Positions 46,844 through 53,512 of a stretch of 64,000 bases of DNA are shown here, piece after piece (positions within the stretch are counted from its first letter, which is position 1; every line of letters begins with the position of its first letter). Both the position numbers and the translations under genes were made by a program. Source of the stretch: Verrucomicrobiota bacterium (lineage in GTDB: Bacteria; Verrucomicrobiota; Lentisphaeria; JABSQK01; JAJFLO01); assembly GCA_021772615.1 (NCBI GenBank), contig JAJFLQ010000011.1:62001-126000 (forward strand). The letters run 5' to 3'. The notes beneath the pieces were generated by a model, which was not told the DNA's origin, did not search any database, and saw only the letters and a list, made by a program, of their open reading frames with translations.

Positions 46844-48192
46844 CCGTCCGATTCCCGACAGTATGCTGAATCGATGAAAGGCGCCCCGACCGCCCCGTTC
46901 TCCGCTCGTACATACGAGGACTCGGCGTCCTCCGATTGGATATCGGGGGCGGACGGGGACTTACCCGCGGATTCGTCGAGGTAGATTCGCCGCCGGGAAC
47001 GGGAAGGCGCGTCGTCCGGCGGCCATCTGCCTTCGTGCCGGGAACCAGACAAACTCGGAAGCCCACATTCCTGTTGCGGTTGTCGGGCCTGTTCCTGTTG
47101 CGGTTGGCGGAGCGGCAGTTCCTGGCGGAATTGTTCCAGGCCCCGCCCCGGATTACGCGTTGACGGTTCCAGCGCCTCCCCACATAGGTTTGCCTTATGG
47201 TCGTAACGGCTAAATCCGCACAATGCGCGTCGCCAGCCGACGTCGTCGCCCACGCATGCGTGGGCAAACAAGGCCTCGCCACGCCTTTGCAGGTCAGCCT
47301 CGCTTATACCCCCCGTTTCCCGACACCGCTCCAACCTATGCCACTTGCGACGCAGACGTTTGCGCCCGGCCTTGCCCAGCCGCAATCGGTCGGGATAAAC
47401 TACGAACCCGAGAAATGGAAGGCCGCGCGAGCAACGGTTCCATTCGCCCCCGTTTTTCATCGTAAGCTTCAGACCATCAAAAACGACGCCGGCGTCGTTG
47501 CGCACGGCCGCTATGGTTTCCGGCGTCCCCCAGACAACCGCGTCATCCATATACCGCAGATAGCGCCGGGCATGGCCGCCGGCCTTGAGCCGCCGGTCAA
47601 ATTCGTCGAGGTAGAAGTTGCCGAGGTATTGACTGGTGAGCGCACCGATCGGCAGGCCATTGCCCGGCGCAACGCAATACGACGCAAGCAACTGGTCGAA
47701 AAGATCAAGCAATCGGCGTTCGCGGAAGCGACGACGCAGCAGCCGACGCAATACTCCGTGGTCGACACTATCGTAGAATTTGGAGACATCCATCTTGCCG
47801 TAGTAATCGGTTCGCCGCGTCCATGCGAGCGCCTGCCGCAATGCGGCATGCTGCCCTCGTCCGGTACGGCACGCGTAGCTGTGTTCGAGCGCACCGCGTT
47901 CGAATGTCTGGCCGGTAATCGCGATGATTGCATGGTGAACCACGCGATCCTGAAACGACGGGGCATGAATAATTCGCGTCTTCGTGTCCTGCACGGAAAA
48001 GCTGGTGTATGGCGAAAATCGGTACTTGCCGTGCCGCAACTGGCGGCCGATAGCCGCCAGGTGACGATCAAGATCACCAAAGAACAACCGAACGTGTGGT
48101 CTGGCTCGCTTTTCTTTGGCTGCCGCGTATGCAGCCTGCACGAGATTGTCCCGGAGCCACAATTGATCAAAAAGTCCGCCTATCTGTTTCAT
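46840..48192 (-). CDS. DGR reverse transcriptase, with template repeat inside its 3' coding end
   Basis: A 450-residue reverse transcriptase. MDVSKFYDSVDH (D135) is motif A; the diversity-generating motif IGALTSQ is at 182-188 in place of the QGxxxSP of other RTs; YMDD (214-217) is the catalytic pair; LPFLGFVVYP (~258-267) follows. Typical DGR RTs end near residue ~335; here the frame stays open another ~110 codons, through the template, up to an ATGA overlap with VP1. Residues ~344-385 are therefore the template read in a different frame from VP1, Gln/Arg-rich and low in sense. It makes cDNA from TR RNA with errors at adenines. The start overlaps the HRDC stop. Confidence 0.93.
   Translation of the reverse strand: MKQIGGLFDQLWLRDNLVQAAYAAAKEKRARPHVRLFFGDLDRHLAAIGRQLRHGKYRFSPYTSFSVQDTKTRIIHAPSFQDRVVHHAIIAITGQTFERGALEHSYACRTGRGQHAALRQALAWTRRTDYYGKMDVSKFYDSVDHGVLRRLLRRRFRERRLLDLFDQLLASYCVAPGNGLPIGALTSQYLGNFYLDEFDRRLKAGGHARRYLRYMDDAVVWGTPETIAAVRNDAGVVFDGLKLTMKNGGEWNRCSRGLPFLGFVVYPDRLRLGKAGRKRLRRKWHRLERCRETGGISEADLQRRGEALFAHACVGDDVGWRRALCGFSRYDHKANLCGEALEPSTRNPGRGLEQFRQELPLRQPQQEQARQPQQECGLPSLSGSRHEGRWPPDDAPSRSRRRIYLDESAGKSPSAPDIQSEDAESSYVRAENGAVGAPFIDSAYCRESDG
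47038..47158 (-). ncRNA. DGR template repeat (TR)
   Basis: A 121-bp invariant template. Read in the VP frame it encodes RVIRGGAWNNSARNCRSANR and then NRNRPDNRNRNVGFRVCLVP. The many AAC/AAT codons are the signature of adenine mutagenesis, since each can mutate to many amino acids without stops. It aligns with VR1 (14 of 18 changes at A) and VR2 (16 of 20 substitutions at A). It sits in the 3' coding part of the RT gene instead of a separate spacer. Confidence 0.93.
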
Positions 48193-48533
48193 GACTCGAC
48201 CACTTTCCCATCGGATTCCTCGTTGAATGCACGCGCGAGAATAGCGATAAATTGTGCACCGTATTTCTCCGTCCTCACCTTGCCGACGCCGTCCAGTGTC
48301 TGAATCGCCGATGCTGAAATGATCTTTTTCTGGACCATCTCCACCAACTGCGCATTGGTAAATATCGTATATACGGGGACGCCCTCGTTTTCGGCAATCT
48401 TTTTTCGTTCGTCCCGCAATAGATTGAACACCGCAAATCCCTCGCCGCCGAGGACGCTTTTATAATCAATCTTTGTCTGGCCGGCGCCCGATTTCACCAC
48501 GCCGGCGGTACCTGCGGCGGCGCCCGAAGACAT
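48189..48533 (-). CDS. HRDC-domain DGR accessory protein, C-terminal piece
   Basis: A 114-residue protein with a single HRDC domain (KIDYKSVLGGEGFAVFNLLR, VPVYTIFTNAQLVEMV, LDGVGKVRTEKYG). HRDC proteins replace Avd as accessory factor in a subset of DGRs and lie just before the RT, as here (ATGA overlap). Family members begin with another ~50-residue segment (FxVFxxP...LNxFLxxHR). That segment is found in this window at 49515-49691, separated by a repeat-rich element, so the gene appears split. The piece could still be made from ATG 48533. Confidence 0.8.
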   Translation of the reverse strand: MSSGAAAGTAGVVKSGAGQTKIDYKSVLGGEGFAVFNLLRDERKKIAENEGVPVYTIFTNAQLVEMVQKKIISASAIQTLDGVGKVRTEKYGAQFIAILARAFNEESDGKVVES

Positions 48534-48630
48534 CGGTGGACTGGGTAACCTGCGCAGACAGCATCGCTGTGGAAGCGATCAGTAACGATGCTGCCGCGAC
48601 CAGTCTCGGTCTTATCCTGATTAGATGCAC
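48466..48630 (-). other. Short signal-peptide-like reading frame overlapping the HRDC gene
   Basis: GTG at 48630, preceded by GGGGGAG, starts a 54-codon frame with a convincing signal peptide (RLVAAASLLIASTAMLSAQ) that then runs Arg-rich, out of frame with the HRDC gene. It may be the scrap of an exported protein moved next to the HRDC fragment. A frameshifted fusion cannot be excluded. Confidence 0.35.
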
Positions 48631-48730
48631 GACTCCCCCTATGTTGGTTTTCTACTAATTTGTGTACTAATCCTTGATCTTAGCCTGCACCAGTCTCATG
48701 TGACATCTTGCCTGCTTCACCACTGTATTA

Positions 48731-49563
48731 TTCTCGCGCAGAGACGCAGGGGCGCGGAGAAAGACACGTTACGGGCAAAAACTATAATTCTTAACTTTCA
48801 ATTCTTTTTCTCTGCTCCCCTGCGCCTCTGCGTGAGAACCGAATCATTTATTCGTCCAATCCATTAACAATGCGCCTGATGCCGTTTTTCATTAGTGCTT
48901 CACCGAAGTTTAGCAGATAGCCCAGCTTCATTCCGGTCAGCCGCAGATATGTCTGTAGCTGCTTTTTGTGGGCTCGCGTAATGGTTTCGACAGATTTGAG
49001 TTCCAGAATTACTTTGTTCTCAATGATGACGTCCGCGATGAAGCCCTCGTCGAATTCGATCTCTTTGTATCGTATCGGAATCGGCATTTGACGATCGACG
49101 GCAAGTTTCCGCTCCTTCAGCTCATGTGCAAGACAACTCTCATAAACCGACTCAAAGAGTCCTGGGCCGAGTTCCCGGTGCACTTCAATTGCGCATTGAA
49201 CAACGATCGTTCCGATCTCGTTTTCAGTCATAATGTTAACGATACCTTTGGGGTGCTAAAACCGTTACGCATATTAATTCTCTACAGATCGCGTGAAGAC
49301 TGCTTTTCTTCACGGACGATTGTTCTCGCGCAGAGACGCAGAGGCGCTGAGAAAGGCGTGTTGCGCAAATGTAACAAAATTATTTATTTTCATCTTTTCT
49401 CTGCGCCCCTGCGCCTCTGCGCGAGAACCAAAACGCAACGGTCAGAGCTTCTGCGCGGCCGAAATAATTCTCGCGCAAAGACGCTGAAATTTTTAAGTTT
49501 TTGCGACTCACAACTTAGTTGGTTTGGCCCTCACTACTCCCTGGTTCTTTCGCTGCGCGAGAA
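48731..49563. mobile_element. Repeat-bounded element carrying a GxxExxY gene
   Basis: The element begins TTCTCGCGCA (48731) and ends TGCGCGAGAA (49554-49563), perfect 10-bp inverted ends. Inside are three palindromic units, 48731-48838, 49323-49427 and 49468-49563, each opening with TTCTCGCGCA and closing with a version of its complement around GAGACGCAGRGGCGC. The gene at 48848-49231 lies between the first two. It sits within the HRDC accessory gene. No transposase is encoded; a half-copy of the palindrome occurs at ~7758-7791. Confidence 0.65.
48848..49231 (-). CDS. GxxExxY protein (PD-(D/E)XK-like)
   Basis: A 127-residue member of the GxxExxY family: HRELGPGLFESVYESCLAHE contains the name-giving motif, and FIADVIIENKVILELKS supplies the D-...-ExK pattern of the PD-(D/E)XK nuclease fold. 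The activity is unproven. In many environmental genomes this gene travels with short palindromic repeats, as here, which points to a selfish cassette. It is on the same strand as the DGR operon but probably unrelated to it. Confidence 0.88.
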   Translation of the reverse strand: MTENEIGTIVVQCAIEVHRELGPGLFESVYESCLAHELKERKLAVDRQMPIPIRYKEIEFDEGFIADVIIENKVILELKSVETITRAHKKQLQTYLRLTGMKLGYLLNFGEALMKNGIRRIVNGLDE

Positions 49564-49691
49564 TCCACATTCTGCGCATCCGCCGCCACATGATGCGTAA
49601 CCACGACCACGCGATGCGTGCTGAGCCATGCGTTGAGGTCTTCAAGCTCCGGCGGCGCCGGCAAGGGATATTGAAATACACGAAACACCAC
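49515..49691 (-). pseudogene. N-terminal piece of the split HRDC accessory gene
   Basis: GTG at 49691, after GGAGAG, gives 58 residues: MVFRVFQYPLPAPPELEDLN, AWLSTHRVVVVTHHV, then junk. The FxVFxxPxP..ELxxLNxxLxxHRVxxV pattern matches the start of HRDC-type DGR accessory proteins as I remember them. The frame departs from sense at the edge of the repeat-bounded element (49563). It begins 13 bp after the frame-corrected end of VP2, its expected place. Confidence 0.6.
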
Positions 49692-49764
49692 AATCTCTCC
49701 ATTCTATCTGGTGCCACGGTCGGGAAACGATGCATCCGCCAGATCCAACTCGGACGCTCCGGCG

Positions 49765-50958
49765 TCACCCACACGCCGCGACGTCACAGCCTTCGGTGCT
49801 CCGTCGCCGCGCGACGCGGCCGCCTCCGCTTCTTCCTCGCGGCCGCCTGGACCGGGAACCAGACAAACACGGAAACCCACAAACCAGACGCGGTTGCCGG
49901 GCCTGTGCCTGAAGCGGTTCGCGGAGCGACAGTTCCAGGCGGATCCTGACCCAGGCCCCGCCCCGGACCACGCGTAGGAGGTGATCCTCACCTTCACCTT
50001 GCGGCGCCATGACAACGAAACGCCGAATCAGCGCTTTCAATGCCTCGCGATCATCGTCCGTTAAATGTCTGTCGTCCGACCATGATTTCAGCGCAAGCGA
50101 ATACTGGCGCCAGATCTTCTTTTGGACGTCTGTTGATTCCTCGATGGATGCGCGTAGTCCCTGAATCGCCGCACGGTGACCATCGTCGACATCACCAGAC
50201 AAAACGCTGCGCAACGCCGCTGCCCATGATCGGACAGTTTTTAGTTCCTGGTCCTCACCGATATCACTGCCGTCCGCCACCACGGGATCAACGACCCCAT
50301 CACGCCGTTTACAGTAAGCCGCCGCGTCGTAATAGTCCACGCACCATTCCGCGACATTGCCGTGCATGTCGTACAGACCCCATTCGTTTGCCACTTTCTC
50401 CCCAACCGTATGCGTCGCCTCCCCCGCGTTTCCCTCGTACCACCCTGCCTCGGCCAATGCCGCCACGCCGTCGCCCGTGTGATAATCGGTTTCCGTCCCC
50501 GCACGACAGGCGTATTCCCATTGCGCCTCGGTCGGCAAACGCGCAACCACGCCCGCCGGAAGCCACGCCTTCCGGTCTGTGTTCAGCCAATCACAAAAGC
50601 CACTTGCCTCGTGCCACGTCACCTGCTCTGCCGGATGCTCGGGACGATCGCTGAAGTGATTCACGTGACTCTCGCCGTGCCCATGCACCTCGCGCCATGC
50701 CGAGTAAGCTTCCGACCGGGTCCACTGCGCGAACTGCCGCTGCGTCACCGGTGTTCGTCCCAGCCAATACGGTTGGCTGATCACAACATCATGTAACGGC
50801 TCTTCATCGGGATACCGGCCTCGCGACCCCATGAGAAAACGTCCGTCCGGAATCTGCCGTAAAAACAGAGGGACATCGCCGGGAAGCCAAACGGTACGAT
50901 CCGCATCGGCGCGGGCATCTTGCCGACTAAAGTTCAGTGTCGTTGATGGTGCATCCAT
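49765..50958 (-). CDS. DGR variable protein VP2 (FGE fold), frameshifted in VR2
   Basis: A 397-residue paralogue of VP1 with the same layout: FGE-sulfatase fold (GRFLMGSRGRY, LPTEAQWEYACRAGTETDYH, MHGNVAEWCVDYYD), a ~100-residue helical insert, then RVVRGGAW and VR2. In VR2 there is one extra base compared with TR and VR1, so the normal GFRVCLVPG end is read out of frame and the protein ends in an Arg/Gly-rich stretch (GRVARRRSTEGCDVAACG). Dropping one base restores CRSANRFRHRPGNR, VGFRVCLVPG and a tail like that of VP1, ending at 49704. The frameshift is either a mis-homing product, decay or a sequencing error. The shifted frame is still open through VR2, so a stable variant is possible. Confidence 0.88.
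   Translation of the reverse strand: MDAPSTTLNFSRQDARADADRTVWLPGDVPLFLRQIPDGRFLMGSRGRYPDEEPLHDVVISQPYWLGRTPVTQRQFAQWTRSEAYSAWREVHGHGESHVNHFSDRPEHPAEQVTWHEASGFCDWLNTDRKAWLPAGVVARLPTEAQWEYACRAGTETDYHTGDGVAALAEAGWYEGNAGEATHTVGEKVANEWGLYDMHGNVAEWCVDYYDAAAYCKRRDGVVDPVVADGSDIGEDQELKTVRSWAAALRSVLSGDVDDGHRAAIQGLRASIEESTDVQKKIWRQYSLALKSWSDDRHLTDDDREALKALIRRFVVMAPQGEGEDHLLRVVRGGAWVRIRLELSLREPLQAQARQPRLVCGFPCLSGSRSRRPRGRSGGGRVARRRSTEGCDVAACG
49852..49973 (-). repeat. DGR variable region VR2
   Basis: 122 bp aligned to the 121-bp template: 16 of 20 substitutions fall on template adenines (to G, T or C) and there is one inserted base near 49944-49950. The 3' end (TTTGTCTGGTTCCCGG) is identical to TR and VR1. 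Confidence 0.92.
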
Positions 50959-51124
50959 TGTACAATCTCAGTCGAATATGTCAGTAGCATAGACATTCCT
51001 GTCTGTGGAATCGCAACGTTCTTCGCTCACCCGGGAATGGCAGAATTACTTCGTTTCGGAAAAATCAGTCCGCCCGTGACCGTTTCGACGGAGATCTGGT
51101 ACGGGCCTCATTCCGGGTATTGCG

Positions 51125-53161
51125 TCAAGCATCCTGAACTTCCTTGTCGTAGACAACCGACCACTCCGCGACTTCCTGAATCATTTCCGCGGCAATATCC
51201 TCGGCCAAAGCCAACACGTTGCCGGTCCAACTGCCGGGGTCACATTCCGGAGTCGCCTGGAATTCGACGATGCGCGCTTCCAATTCCTCGATCCGATCGA
51301 GATGACGCCTGAGCCTGTCCATCATCTTTTCCGAGCGTTCGGCCAGGCGGCCGCACTCCGACTGAAAACGTATGCCCTGACACGCAGCCGCAGCGACCGG
51401 CAGTATCGCCGCGAGCAAAGCGGTAAACGGGATTGTAACGGGCAGCCACCAGGCAGCAACCTCGAGCCCGACGACGGCGACTGCGCCAATAGAAAGGGCA
51501 TACCCAAGCCGACGGAGTAAGGTGTTCATCGCGTACATCGACCGGCTGTTGTATTGGTGGTAGTGCTGCTGCACGCGAATCCAGTGCTCGCGCATGCAAC
51601 GCAAGGCGGCGCGCGGTTTGACGATAACATGGCCGGTACCAGAGATGCCGTCGTAAACCCTGGCGCCGTCAATGCGCCGGGTCAGGTCATGCAGGCGCGC
51701 CTGCCGCAACATCGCATCGAACAACACATCAATCGCGCTCTGGCGCAAGACGCGTGTTTTGAATATAAAGTTACCTACCGACGGCACGCGTAAGCTGCCC
51801 GCAAGCGGCAGGTAAAAGCACGAGCGCAGGCGCTCGGCCAGATATCGATAGGCAATCGTGCGCTTGTTCCAACCGTGATTATTTGCGTTTCGCGTGTTGT
51901 TGAATATCAATATGACCGCCAGGAACTGGAGCCCGACCAACGGACGCACCCAGGCCGAGAGTTGTCCGCTCCCGGTCTCAATGGCAGCGACCACAACAGC
52001 AATGGTTACTGCCACGAGTGCGAATACATAATTGAGCAGGATTACGCCCCGATAGAGATCGGCGTAGTGATAATTGAGCGTGACAGCCCGCTTCTTCCAC
52101 GATGCAAATGGTTCGATCTCATTGTCCCGCGGATTGGGCTCCACGTTGTCTTCGAACCACGACTTAAACCCGGACCACAGGCGTTTCTGCATATTCGCGG
52201 GCTGCCACCAGCGCGTTCCACCGGCCGCCGCACAGGCGGGATCGAAGTATTCCCGGATCAAAGCGGAATCGGATACCGGCGCCAAGATTTCATCGACGGA
52301 TCCTGCCAGAATAATACGAACCCATTCCTGCGCGCGCTGCTCCCATGCCGCGGTGGTCTTGCCAAAATCGCTCACCGACACATCGTCGCCGGGTTCGAGG
52401 AGGCGGACGACGACTTGGTCGTGATCGCCGGAGTAGGAAACAAAGATCACCGGAATCTGCCGGGCCAGCGCGCGTTCGACGGTTTCGAGAGCACCGCCGC
52501 TCCCAGTCGGGGCCTCGGGATCTGTGATTACGAGGAGAATATCGCTTTGCCGCAACAACAGGCGCGATTGACTGCGATACGCGCGACTTCGGCGGTTACG
52601 GGCCAGCGGCGTATCGGGAGACGGCTTATCGTAGATGCCGTCGAGAGCGACGACTGTCTCACACCGCGATGCCGCAGCATCCAGGTCGTCGCGAAACCAC
52701 CTCTCCCGGCTGTCGCGATAAACGTCCAGTTCGAAAGGGATAACGGCATGCAGGCGACGGACAACATCGGAAGGTTCGGCGGCCAAAAAGGTATCGGCGG
52801 CAAGCTGGTCGGCGCCTTCGGCCAGGCCGGTGATAAGGCGGAACTCCAACGGCCTGTCGGCGTAGAACCCACCGGCGCCGGCGCCGCGCCTAAATCGCAG
52901 GCCAACGGCAATCGCTTCTCTCTCGATTGTGTCAAGAATACACGCCAGCGTTTCGCGTACCGACGACACGGACGTGGGCTCGGGTTCGAGGGCCGAATCC
53001 CCGACCGACTCGGGTCGCCAGCGTTTCCCCGCGAATCCGACGCGAATGCATGGTGCGGGAGGTTCGGGCACGGTACAATTATCGGGCATTGTGGTAGTAT
53101 GGCCAGGATTCACAGAACGAACTTCATCGGAAACGTTTTTGTTGCTCTTCGTGACTTTCAT
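51125..53161 (-). CDS. SLOG-like plus SLATT-like membrane protein
   Basis: A 678-residue protein. After a ~40-residue tail, residues ~40-290 resemble a SLOG (Rossmann, DprA/LOG-like) domain: RVGFAGKR, LITGLAEGADQLAADTFL, CETVVALDG, LLLRQSDILLVITDPEA and VIFVSYSG. The C-terminal half has two pairs of transmembrane helices (~377-425 and ~570-605) around a cytoplasmic helical part (TIAYRYLAERLRSCFYLPLA), the layout of SLATT/DUF4231 proteins predicted to form pores in prokaryotic conflict systems. SLOG domains are thought to bind nucleotide-derived signals, so this could be a ligand-gated membrane effector. First gene of the minus-strand DGR run, 166 bp before VP2. No experiment on this family is assumed. 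Confidence 0.7.
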   Translation of the reverse strand: MKVTKSNKNVSDEVRSVNPGHTTTMPDNCTVPEPPAPCIRVGFAGKRWRPESVGDSALEPEPTSVSSVRETLACILDTIEREAIAVGLRFRRGAGAGGFYADRPLEFRLITGLAEGADQLAADTFLAAEPSDVVRRLHAVIPFELDVYRDSRERWFRDDLDAAASRCETVVALDGIYDKPSPDTPLARNRRSRAYRSQSRLLLRQSDILLVITDPEAPTGSGGALETVERALARQIPVIFVSYSGDHDQVVVRLLEPGDDVSVSDFGKTTAAWEQRAQEWVRIILAGSVDEILAPVSDSALIREYFDPACAAAGGTRWWQPANMQKRLWSGFKSWFEDNVEPNPRDNEIEPFASWKKRAVTLNYHYADLYRGVILLNYVFALVAVTIAVVVAAIETGSGQLSAWVRPLVGLQFLAVILIFNNTRNANNHGWNKRTIAYRYLAERLRSCFYLPLAGSLRVPSVGNFIFKTRVLRQSAIDVLFDAMLRQARLHDLTRRIDGARVYDGISGTGHVIVKPRAALRCMREHWIRVQQHYHQYNSRSMYAMNTLLRRLGYALSIGAVAVVGLEVAAWWLPVTIPFTALLAAILPVAAAACQGIRFQSECGRLAERSEKMMDRLRRHLDRIEELEARIVEFQATPECDPGSWTGNVLALAEDIAAEMIQEVAEWSVVYDKEVQDA

Positions 53162-53512
53162 TTAGGTCCAATCGTTAATCTGCCGCCTCGGCGGATGAAA
53201 TTCAAAAGCAGGCGACAGAGAGTACCGGTTTCGGCAACGTTAACATGGGAGGCCCGGTGACCATCCGACCATTGGTGGAAACTAAACCTGATAACCTTAC
53301 GCCCACGGAGAAGCGTCTGGTGCAGCGACGTAGTGCGTTCACAGCTTCAATGCGCCTTGCCAACGGAAGGACCACAGCTAAAGCGGTGAACGCCAACGAA
53401 GGGCGCAAGGTTTACCGGATTCGCTTTGTCCACCGTTGTCCGTCATAACGGCAACGTTATTTAATGGTGACCGGAAGCTCCAGGTTGCTACAATTCACTC
53501 AAATCATTCACC
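53162..53512. repeat. Intergenic with one dispersed repeat copy
   Basis: CCACAGCTAAAGCGGTGAAC (53372-53391) followed by GCCAACGAAGGGCGCAAGG is a long, clean copy of the dispersed family. It separates the DGR operon from the AlbA_2/Ppl pair. No gene is seen. Confidence 0.6.

Noticed and set aside
46840..48192. Group II intron or retron reverse transcriptase
   Set aside because: The IGALTSQ motif, HRDC neighbour and adenine-biased template/variable pair identify a DGR. No intron maturase domain or msr/msd-like structure is seen.
47197..48303. A 368-codon plus-strand frame opposite the reverse transcriptase
   Set aside because: Antisense shadow of a gene with clear RT motifs; no recognisable protein.
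51875..53260. A 461-codon plus-strand frame opposite the SLOG-SLATT gene
   Set aside because: Antisense shadow; no domain or ribosome-binding site.
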